Shown here piece after piece: positions 7,896-14,086 of a stretch of 16,721 bases of DNA. Position 1 is the stretch's first letter. The number at the start of each line of letters is the position of its first letter. This stretch comes from Pyrinomonadaceae bacterium (lineage in GTDB: Bacteria > Acidobacteriota > Blastocatellia > Pyrinomonadales > Pyrinomonadaceae): NCBI GenBank assembly GCA_014379075.1, contig JACMMN010000033.1, positions 1-16,721 of the forward strand, given 5' to 3'. The position numbers and the translations under genes are program-made. Below the pieces are notes generated by a model. It made no database searches and had not been told where the DNA came from. It saw nothing but the letters and a program-made list of their open reading frames with translations.

Positions 7896-8797
7896 GGCAA
7901 TTCCTGCCGGATATTCGGCACCCAGAATTTATAACCGCCTTTTATATAAGCCTTTAAACCTTGGTCCGGCAACTCAGATTCCTTAAATCCCAAAAAAGTA
8001 AAATGCGGCGTGTCATTAGCAATGGTTTGAAACCAGCCGTGTTTGTTAAGTATAGAGCGCACCCCTGCATTCTCGAATTGCGCGACATCCAGGGCGAGCA
8101 TCGAAAGGTGTTGCGAAGTTCCGGGAGCCGCTACGGACGAAAAGATGGTACGAGAGAAATCCGTTGCGAAATACAAGCCGAGCGACTCCCATTCCATTAC
8201 CTGTTCCACTTGCTGCTGCGTCGACATATTACGGGCTGCTTCCGCATCGTCTGAGGCGATTTTGCCCAGCCTTCCCCAATGAATCAAAGCAGGCAGAAAC
8301 CGCGAATTCCATATCCGGGCCGTATCCATATACGAACGCCGTCCCGCCGATGAGCCGCCACGCGGAGTTATCCTAAGATTTTTCTGCTCGCCTTCCTTGC
8401 GGGCCTCAAGAAACGCGTCCATTGCGGCGGATTGCAATTCAATGGTCGCGCCATTCAAATTAACAGATCTGGTCGAAAAGGTGCTCTGGAAAGCCTGAAC
8501 TTCAGCCTCGCTTTCAAAAACACATCTCGTCGGAAAGTTAACGGTCCCCGCGGCGACAAACACCGCTCCGTACTCTGCGAAAACGCGGCGTGCGACCGCA
8601 TTCGTCCCAACCGGGCAGACATCTTCCAGGCCCAGAGTTCTAATGCTGCGGCCGGTTACGTCTTTTACTTTTATCTGCGACACACGGGTCTTTACGACCT
8701 CGGCGAAATCCCTCGGCTCATTGCTCCTTTGACCGAATGACGAACCCGCAGATGTAATAAGAATTATTGACGATAATATGAATTTAAGACAATACAT
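7892..8797 (-). CDS. M15/VanY-like exported protein, paralogue A
   Basis: A 301-residue predicted periplasmic protein. It has a Sec signal peptide, MYCLKFILSSIILITSAGSSFG, with likely cleavage before Gln23. The mature part matches paralogue B along its length: a shared ELQSxAM helix, TPRG...GRRSY (145-156), the zinc-ligand block PGTSQHLSMLALD with His230 and Asp237, and DTPH with His265. Asp262 occupies the usual catalytic Glu position. Two cysteines (61 and 92) have no counterpart in B. It lacks the long linker and lipid anchor of B, so the pair may act at different places in the envelope. The gene starts 45 bases after hutH on the same strand and overlaps the next gene by 4 bases (ATGA). 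Only a weak GGAAG lies 4 bases before the start. M15-type fold is well supported; D,D- or L,D-carboxypeptidase activity is a guess. Confidence 0.8.
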   Translation of the reverse strand: MYCLKFILSSIILITSAGSSFGQRSNEPRDFAEVVKTRVSQIKVKDVTGRSIRTLGLEDVCPVGTNAVARRVFAEYGAVFVAAGTVNFPTRCVFESEAEVQAFQSTFSTRSVNLNGATIELQSAAMDAFLEARKEGEQKNLRITPRGGSSAGRRSYMDTARIWNSRFLPALIHWGRLGKIASDDAEAARNMSTQQQVEQVMEWESLGLYFATDFSRTIFSSVAAPGTSQHLSMLALDVAQFENAGVRSILNKHGWFQTIANDTPHFTFLGFKESELPDQGLKAYIKGGYKFWVPNIRQELP

Positions 8798-8842
8798 AAT
8801 TCTTCCAGGAGTAACGACCGCGGACGCCGACAGTACTTAAAT

Positions 8843-10393
8843 CTAACACGAAAACTTTTTAACGATCTCATGCGCGGAATCCATGTGAACCTTCATATAC
8901 TCGTCCTTTTCGATGAATGGAATACGCTCGCGGATGGCTTTATAGATATCACGCGTTCCTTTTCCCAGAACCTTATCATCGCCGATATGTTTCTTACGAA
9001 AATCTATGCCCTGAGCGGCGCAAAAAAGCTCGAGGGACAGGATTATCTCAAGATTTTCGGCCACTTGCCGCAATTTGACCGCGGCGGTCGCACCCATCGA
9101 AACGTGGTCTTCGACATTTGCGGAGCTCGGGATCGTATCGACGCTCGCGGGATGCGAAAGAATCTTATTCTCCGTACAGAGCGATGCGGCAGTGTACTGA
9201 ACGATCATAAAACCCGAATTCAATCCACCGTTTTCCGTAAGAAAAGCCGGTAAAACGTGTGCATTCGACGCTTCGTCGGTAAGGCGCATGATCCGGCGTT
9301 CGGAAATATTACCGAGCTCGGAAAGCGCGATAGCAAGGTAATCAAACGCCAGGGCGAGAGGTTCACCATGGAAATTTCCACCGGAAATGACCTCGATCTT
9401 GTCAGAACCGCCTACGTTAGCAGGTGGTTCTGACACGAAGATCAGTGGATTATCCGTCACCGCATTCAACTCTAATTTTATCAGCCATTCCGCATAAGCA
9501 ACGGCGTCACGGCAGGCACCGTGGACCTGCGGCATGCAGCGGAGTGTATAGGCATCCTGCACGTTCGCGGGATCGAAATCGCGTACGAAACCGCTCTCGC
9601 TGAGAATTTCACGCAGGTTTCGAGCACATTCGATCTGGCGCGGATGCGGGCGGAGCGCGTGGATGCGTTCATCGAAAGCCGAAACCGTTCCGTGCAGTGC
9701 TTCGAGGCTCAAACATCCCGCGACATCGGCGAGTTCGGAAAGCCTTATAGCCCGGCAGGTTTCGAGCAGTCCGACGGCGGTCATCACCGTCGTGCCGTTC
9801 GTCAGCGCAAGGCCTTCCTTTGCCGCCAGAATCATGGGAGATGATCCCGCCTTTTCAAGAGCATCGGCCCCGATTAAAACTTCGCCGTTGAATTCAGCCT
9901 TACCTTCGCCGATCAAAACGCAGGCAAAATGTGCAAGTGGTGCTAGGTCTCCGCTGGCTCCCAGACTTCCCTTTTCCGGGATGATCGGATGCACGCCACG
10001 GTTCAAACATTCAAGGATGAGTTCGAGCGTTGTCAGTCTAATCCCTGAATAGCCGCGCGCCAGCGTATTTGCCCGGATCAGCATAATTGCTCTTACCGTC
10101 GGAGTGTCGAACGGCTTTCCGACGCCAACCGCGTGGCTGACGACAATGTTCCGCTGCAGCAGTTCGACTTCCTCTCGGCTGATTATCTTGTCCTTGAAAG
10201 CGCCGAAACCGGTCGTGATGCCGTACGCGATCTCACCGCATTCAAGCAGCGTATCGACCGCTCGAGCGCAGGCATTAACCTTCTCTTTCGCGCTATCTGA
10301 TATACCCACTCGCGGCTCTCCGGGCTGGCCGTGCGCTATGGCGATCACCTGTTCGAATGTTAGGCTTTCGCCGTCTAAAACGATCTCTTCCAT
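8843..10393 (-). CDS. hutH: Histidine ammonia-lyase
   Basis: A 516-residue cytoplasmic lyase that removes ammonia from L-histidine to give trans-urocanate, the first step of histidine degradation. Seen: catalytic Tyr57 in YGITTGFG, the GSLGASGDLAPLAH block in which Ala146-Ser147-Gly148 cyclise into the MIO cofactor, and NAVTDNPLIF followed by ISGGNFHGEPLALAFD. Length is close to the family norm of about 510. Between NPLIF and VISGG the protein carries 15 residues where B. subtilis and P. putida HutH, as I recall them, have about five. That extra loop is encoded by a 34-base palindromic repeat (see 9401-9434). The reading frame and all catalytic motifs are intact, so the enzyme is probably functional. 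It starts 23 bases after hutI with no clear Shine-Dalgarno sequence, suggesting co-transcription with hutI. Identity is certain. Confidence 0.98.
   Translation of the reverse strand: MEEIVLDGESLTFEQVIAIAHGQPGEPRVGISDSAKEKVNACARAVDTLLECGEIAYGITTGFGAFKDKIISREEVELLQRNIVVSHAVGVGKPFDTPTVRAIMLIRANTLARGYSGIRLTTLELILECLNRGVHPIIPEKGSLGASGDLAPLAHFACVLIGEGKAEFNGEVLIGADALEKAGSSPMILAAKEGLALTNGTTVMTAVGLLETCRAIRLSELADVAGCLSLEALHGTVSAFDERIHALRPHPRQIECARNLREILSESGFVRDFDPANVQDAYTLRCMPQVHGACRDAVAYAEWLIKLELNAVTDNPLIFVSEPPANVGGSDKIEVISGGNFHGEPLALAFDYLAIALSELGNISERRIMRLTDEASNAHVLPAFLTENGGLNSGFMIVQYTAASLCTENKILSHPASVDTIPSSANVEDHVSMGATAAVKLRQVAENLEIILSLELFCAAQGIDFRKKHIGDDKVLGKGTRDIYKAIRERIPFIEKDEYMKVHMDSAHEIVKKFSC
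9401..9434. repeat. 34-base REP-like palindrome inside hutH
   Basis: Perfect 9-base arms GTCAGAACC (9401-9409) and GGTTCTGAC (9426-9434). The arms extend to 13 bases each (9401-9413 and 9422-9434) if one mismatch that reads as a G-U wobble in RNA is allowed, leaving an 8-base loop. The same 34-base length and arm sequence recur at 11783-11816 and, as a half unit, at 11701-11717. It encodes HutH residues 320-331 (VSEPPANVGGSD). Repetition outside the gene shows it is a mobile or dispersed element and not simply HutH sequence. No target duplication is evident. Confidence 0.85.
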
Positions 10394-10416
10394 AAGAATT
10401 TCGTGCGGAGCATTAA

Positions 10417-11697
10417 CTACTTCGCGAAGGGCAACTCTGTTCCATTCTTAAAAACTTTATCAACCAAGTTCCCCCCAAATTCGTAGGCAATCTGTCTATA
10501 ATCCTTCGTATCGACTATCAAAATGTCAGCTTGTTTCCCTATTTCGATCGATCCGACTCGGTCGCCCAGACCAATCGCGAATGCCGCGTTTATCGTAGCG
10601 GCATTCATTGCTTCAGCCGGTAAAACTTTCTGATAACGGCACGCGATAACCATTGCGTTCGGTATCGAAGGGCAAGGAGCGGAACCGGGATTGAAATCGG
10701 TGGAAACGGCGATCGCGCAGCCGGAATCGATCAATTTTCTAGCGTCGGCGAATTCCGAACTGCCGAAATTAAAATTAACGGTTGGCGTGATAATGCCTAC
10801 AGTGTCCGATTGCGCGAGCAATTCTATTTCTTCGTCCGAGATCGCGTCGAGGTGATCTATTGAAACCGCTCCCATTTCAATTCCCAGGCGGCTGCCGCCG
10901 AGATTGTTGAATTCATCGACGTGCGCTTTGACGCCGAACCACAATGCTTTTGCCGTTCTCAATATTCTTTCGGATTGAGCAAGATCAAACGCATTCTTCT
11001 CGCAAAAAACATCGGCGAAAAACGGGGTATTTTGCGCAAAGAAATGCGACGCCACATACCAATCCCACGCTTTCGGCAGCATTTCTCCGCAGATCAGATC
11101 GACGTATTCATCGGCATTATCCTTATATTCGGGCGGAACAGCATGAGCCGCCAAAAAGGTAGGGACGATATCGATAACGTGTATCTTATCAAGCTCGGCG
11201 ATCGCGGCGAGCATTTTCATCTCGGTCGCTGTGTCGAGGCCGTAACCGGTCTTTATCTCAGCCGTCGTCGTGCCGCAGGCAAGCATTTTGTTGAGGCGAT
11301 TTCGGCTTTGTTCGACAAGTTCCTCCAAATCAGCTTCCCGCGTGTATTTGACGGTAGAAATGATCCCGCCGCCGTTCGCCAGGATTTCTAGATAATCTGC
11401 GCCTTTTATCTTTAGTTCGAATTCTTTCAGCCGGTCACCGGCGTAAACTATATGAGTGTGACAATCGACAAAACCCGGTGTGACGACTTTTCCTCCGGCG
11501 TCGATTATGGTTTCTGCTTCGAATTGGCGAGCAATATCCTGTGATCGGCCCGCTCCGACAATTTTTCCTCCTGCGACCGCGACAGATCCGTCTTCGATCA
11601 CGCCAATATCTGCCATTTCGGCACCGCGCTTCGGCTTGCCGCCGGACGCGCATGTTATTAGTTGTCCTGCGTTGTAAATGATCAGGTCTGCTTTCAT
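10417..11697 (-). CDS. hutI: Imidazolonepropionase
   Basis: A 426-residue amidohydrolase-superfamily enzyme that opens 4-imidazolone-5-propanoate to N-formimino-L-glutamate, the third step of histidine degradation, in the cytoplasm. Seen: the metal-binding HxH pair His80 and His82 in FVDCHTHIVYAGDR, the substrate-contact stretch GCGTTTAEIKTGYGLD-type (CGTTTAEIKTGYG at 141-153), His259 in KAHVDEF, His282 in SIDHLDA, and the metal ligand Asp334 in VSTDFNPGSAP. Length is normal (about 405-420). A segment around DWYVASHFFAQNT (212-224) looks several residues longer than in P. putida HutI. The ATG at 11697 has no Shine-Dalgarno sequence; the arm of a REP-like repeat ends 3 bases upstream, where the ribosome site would be. 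hutH follows after 23 bases. Identity is certain. Confidence 0.97.
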   Translation of the reverse strand: MKADLIIYNAGQLITCASGGKPKRGAEMADIGVIEDGSVAVAGGKIVGAGRSQDIARQFEAETIIDAGGKVVTPGFVDCHTHIVYAGDRLKEFELKIKGADYLEILANGGGIISTVKYTREADLEELVEQSRNRLNKMLACGTTTAEIKTGYGLDTATEMKMLAAIAELDKIHVIDIVPTFLAAHAVPPEYKDNADEYVDLICGEMLPKAWDWYVASHFFAQNTPFFADVFCEKNAFDLAQSERILRTAKALWFGVKAHVDEFNNLGGSRLGIEMGAVSIDHLDAISDEEIELLAQSDTVGIITPTVNFNFGSSEFADARKLIDSGCAIAVSTDFNPGSAPCPSIPNAMVIACRYQKVLPAEAMNAATINAAFAIGLGDRVGSIEIGKQADILIVDTKDYRQIAYEFGGNLVDKVFKNGTELPFAK

Positions 11698-11700
11698 TTG

Positions 11701-11717
11701 GTCAGAACCGCCTGCGT
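11701..11717. repeat. Half unit of the GTCAGAACC repeat, next to the hutI start
   Basis: GTCAGAACCGCCTGCGT. It differs at one base from the reverse complement of 11800-11816, giving a 17-base inverted repeat with an 82-base spacer. The rest of a 34-base unit is not recognisable beyond 11717, so this copy looks truncated or diverged. It ends 3 bases before the hutI ATG (hutI reads leftward). Confidence 0.8.
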
Positions 11718-11782
11718 GATCAAATCGAACGAATCACGGGGGGACAGTCGTGGCAAGGACACAACGAGCGTCTCCAGCCTAA

Positions 11783-11816
11783 GTCTTTACCAGCCGCTTA
11801 CGCAGGTGGTTCTGAC
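11783..11816. repeat. 34-base REP-like unit between the YciI-like gene and hutI
   Basis: The right part, ACGCAGGTGGTTCTGAC (11800-11816), matches the copy in hutH closely. The left part (GTCTTTACCAGCCGCTT) is a degraded version of the other arm, and the total length is again exactly 34 bases. Together with 11701-11717 it forms an inverted pair spanning almost the whole 126-base gap, 7 bases after the YciI-like stop and 3 bases before hutI. It resembles a BIME arrangement. Confidence 0.75.
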
Positions 11817-11823
11817 TCGGGGA

Positions 11824-12303
11824 TTACATTTCGACTTCGGTGATCTTTTCGTGGATGCTGTTGGTTTCCATCAAAGCGGCTGAACCGTACCAGACGACAT
11901 GCTCGACCACCATCATTCCCGATTTTACGACGGGATCAGTATCGGTCAGCTTTTTAGCGTCCTCGACCGTGGTTACATTCAAAATAAATAGTCCGCGAAA
12001 ACCCTTGTCATTTTTGGCGAAAGGCCCGGCGACGGTGAGTTTGCCCTCGGCCGCAAGGCGGTTCATATTCGCCATGTGGCCTTTGAAAAGCTCCTTGCTC
12101 TCCGCCTCCGTAAAAACTTTGGGCCCTGTTTTGAGAATGGCAAGCACATAGGTTTTCATTCCGTATTTATCCGCACCGACCTTTTTGGCGAGAGCGGCGT
12201 CAAATGCGGGTTTAACCGTTTTGACCTCGCCTTGCGCGAGCGACGTCAAGACAAACGAAACCATACAAATCGAAATAATCGAAAACATCTTCAATACTTT
12301 CAT
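11824..12303 (-). CDS. Exported YciI-like protein
   Basis: A 159-residue protein with a Sec signal peptide (MKVLKMFSIISICMVSFVLTSLA, likely cleaved before Gln24). The domain spans about 50-145 and resembles YciI/YCII: TYVLAILKTGP, His76 in FKGHMANMNRLAAEGKLTVAGP-type context (GHMANM, GKLTVAGPF), and Asp123 in TDPVVKSGM followed by VVEHVVWYG. YciI proteins adopt a ferredoxin-like fold with conserved His and Asp; most are small cytoplasmic proteins of unclear function, so export is the unusual point. The ATG at 12303 is chosen because a near-ideal AGGAAGG lies 8 bases upstream and the signal peptide begins there. An upstream in-frame ATG at 12357 would add 18 residues and hide the signal peptide. 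It lies between hutI and hutU; a link with histidine catabolism is only positional. Confidence 0.85.
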   Translation of the reverse strand: MKVLKMFSIISICMVSFVLTSLAQGEVKTVKPAFDAALAKKVGADKYGMKTYVLAILKTGPKVFTEAESKELFKGHMANMNRLAAEGKLTVAGPFAKNDKGFRGLFILNVTTVEDAKKLTDTDPVVKSGMMVVEHVVWYGSAALMETNSIHEKITEVEM

Positions 12304-12311
12304 ATTAATTA

Positions 12312-12318
12312 CCTTCCT
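12312..12318 (-). promoter_or_regulatory. Strong Shine-Dalgarno of the YciI-like gene
   Basis: On the minus strand this reads AGGAAGG, 8 bases before the ATG at 12303. It is among the best ribosome binding sites in the window and decides the start. Confidence 0.8.
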
Positions 12319-12334
12319 GGACAGAATTCCGGAG

Positions 12335-12343
12335 ATTTTACCA
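12335..12343 (-). promoter_or_regulatory. Putative extended -10 promoter of the YciI-like gene
   Basis: On the minus strand: TGGTAAAAT, an extended -10 (TG-n-TAAAAT), about 32 bases before the start codon, so a leader of roughly 25 bases would include the ribosome site. The -35 region (TTAGTT) is poor. Tentative. Confidence 0.35.
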
Positions 12344-12405
12344 TAGTATCGCGGCATAACTAAGTTAAACCATTGGTACGGCTTTTTACCAAAGCGTGTT
12401 TCGAT

Positions 12406-12411
12406 TATGAT
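12406..12411 (+). promoter_or_regulatory. Putative -10 box upstream of hutU
   Basis: TATGAT lies 12 bases before the hutU ATG at 12424. If used, transcription would begin only a few bases before the start codon, consistent with the absence of a Shine-Dalgarno sequence. The -35 candidate (TTTACC at 12385-12390, 15-base spacer) is poor. It overlaps an inverted repeat, TTGGTA (12373-12378) and TACCAA (12387-12392), that could be an operator. Tentative. Confidence 0.3.
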
Positions 12412-12423
12412 ACTTGCAAATAT

Positions 12424-14070
12424 ATGAAACGAATCGTAAAAGCGCCGACCGGCAGCGAATTGACCTGCAAAAACTGGCTGATCGAAGCTGCGTACCGGAT
12501 GATCCAGAACAATCTCGACCCGGAGGTCGCGTTTGACCCGGATAATCTCATCGTTTACGGCGGGCGCGGCAAAGCGGCGCGCAATTGGGAATGCTTTGAT
12601 GCAATTCTCGAATCTCTAAAAAATCTCGATGAAGACGAAACGCTGCTTGTCCAATCCGGCAAGCCGGTCGGGGTTTTCAAAAGTCACACGGACGCTCCGC
12701 GGGTTTTGATCGCAAATACCAATATCGTGCCGCATTGGGCGACGCAGGAGCAGTTTGACAAATACGAAGCCGAGGGGCTGATGATGTACGGGCAGATGAC
12801 CGCCGGTTCGTGGATATATATCGGCACGCAGGGGATTTTGCAGGGCACGTATGAAACATTCGGCTCGCTCGCGCGGCAGAATGGTTGGGCAGATCTTGCC
12901 GGACGGTTTGTCCTGACAGCGGGTTTGGGCGAAATGGGCGGAGCACAGGCGCAGGCGATCACTTTTAACGGAGGCGTCGGGCTGCTGGTCGAGGTCGATC
13001 CGTGGCGGATCGAGCGGCGGTTGGCGCTGAAACAGGTGGATGTTGCGGCGAAGAATCTGGACGAAGCCGTCGAACTGGTCCGCAATGCCGTCGATAAAAA
13101 AGAAGCAATATCGGTCGCCCTTCTCGGCAACGCCGCCGAAGTCCACTGGGAACTTCTTTATCGCGATATATTTCCCGATATCGTTACCGATCAGACATCG
13201 GCTCACGACGTTCTTTACGGATATATTCCCGTCGACCTGAATATCGATCAGGCGAATGAGCTGCGCAAATCGGATCCAACCGATTACGAAAAACGCGCTA
13301 TGGATTCGATGTCGCGGCATGTAGAGGCTATGCTCGAATTCCAGAAGCGTGGTTCTATCGTTTTCGATTATGGAAACAATCTAAGACAAAGGGCCAAAGA
13401 CAATGGGGTCGAAAATGCATTTGACTATCCCGGATTTGTTCCCGCATACATCCGGCCGCTCTTTTGCGAAGGCAAAGGACCGTTCCGATGGGTGGCTCTT
13501 TCCGGCGACAAGGAAGATATTTACAAAACCGACCGTGCCATAATGGACCTTTTCCCGGACAACGACCATCTCATAAAATGGCTGACGATGGCACAGGAAC
13601 AGGTTGCATTTCAAGGCTTGCCCGCCCGCATTTGCTGGCTTGGCTACGGCGAGCGGGCAAAAGCCGGCCTGAAACTAAACGAAATGGTCGCCAGCGGCGA
13701 AGTTTCAGCTCCAATTGTCATCGGCCGCGATCACCTCGACTGCGGTAGCGTCGCGTCGCCCAACCGCGAAACCGAAGCGATGAAGGACGGCTCCGACGCT
13801 ATTGCCGATTGGGTCTACCTCAATGCCATGATCAACGCGGTCGGCGGAGCCACCTGGGTCTCCGTCCATCATGGCGGCGGCGTCGGCATAGGCTACTCCC
13901 TCCACGCCGGCCAGGTAATCGTCGCTGATGGCACACCAGAAGCCGCCAAACGGATAGAACGCGTCCTTACCACCGATCCCGGAATGGGAATAATCCGTCA
14001 TGCCGACGCCGGTTATGAGGAAGCAATTGAATTTGCGGCGAATAATGATGTGAAGGTACCGATGCTTTAG
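12424..14070 (+). CDS. hutU: Urocanate hydratase (urocanase)
   Basis: A 548-residue cytoplasmic enzyme that hydrates urocanate to 4-imidazolone-5-propanoate using tightly bound NAD+ as electrophile, the second step of histidine degradation. Seen: NLDPEVAFDPDNLIVYGG (30-47), the dinucleotide-binding GLGEMGGAQ (167-175), reactive Cys404 in LPARICWLGYGER, the signature RDHLD-C-GSVASPNRE (435-449), and ATWVSVHHGGGVGIG. Cys440 stands where the signature usually has Ser. The ATG at 12424 starts MKRIVKAPTG, aligning with other urocanases; the frame is open from a GTG at 12373 but those extra residues are not family-like. There is no clear Shine-Dalgarno sequence. It is transcribed away from hutI/hutH and the YciI-like gene. 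The next gene begins 16 bases after its stop. Identity is certain. Confidence 0.98.
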   Translation: MKRIVKAPTGSELTCKNWLIEAAYRMIQNNLDPEVAFDPDNLIVYGGRGKAARNWECFDAILESLKNLDEDETLLVQSGKPVGVFKSHTDAPRVLIANTNIVPHWATQEQFDKYEAEGLMMYGQMTAGSWIYIGTQGILQGTYETFGSLARQNGWADLAGRFVLTAGLGEMGGAQAQAITFNGGVGLLVEVDPWRIERRLALKQVDVAAKNLDEAVELVRNAVDKKEAISVALLGNAAEVHWELLYRDIFPDIVTDQTSAHDVLYGYIPVDLNIDQANELRKSDPTDYEKRAMDSMSRHVEAMLEFQKRGSIVFDYGNNLRQRAKDNGVENAFDYPGFVPAYIRPLFCEGKGPFRWVALSGDKEDIYKTDRAIMDLFPDNDHLIKWLTMAQEQVAFQGLPARICWLGYGERAKAGLKLNEMVASGEVSAPIVIGRDHLDCGSVASPNRETEAMKDGSDAIADWVYLNAMINAVGGATWVSVHHGGGVGIGYSLHAGQVIVADGTPEAAKRIERVLTTDPGMGIIRHADAGYEEAIEFAANNDVKVPML

Positions 14071-14086
14071 GACGAATAATAATCAT

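Noticed and set aside
12304..12357. Longer start of the YciI-like protein at 12357
   Set aside because: The strong AGGAAGG 8 bases before 12303 and the signal peptide beginning there favour the shorter form.
12616..13320. 234-codon open frame on the minus strand
   Set aside because: It lies entirely inside hutU, whose urocanase motifs are unmistakable on the plus strand; the long frame is a shadow.
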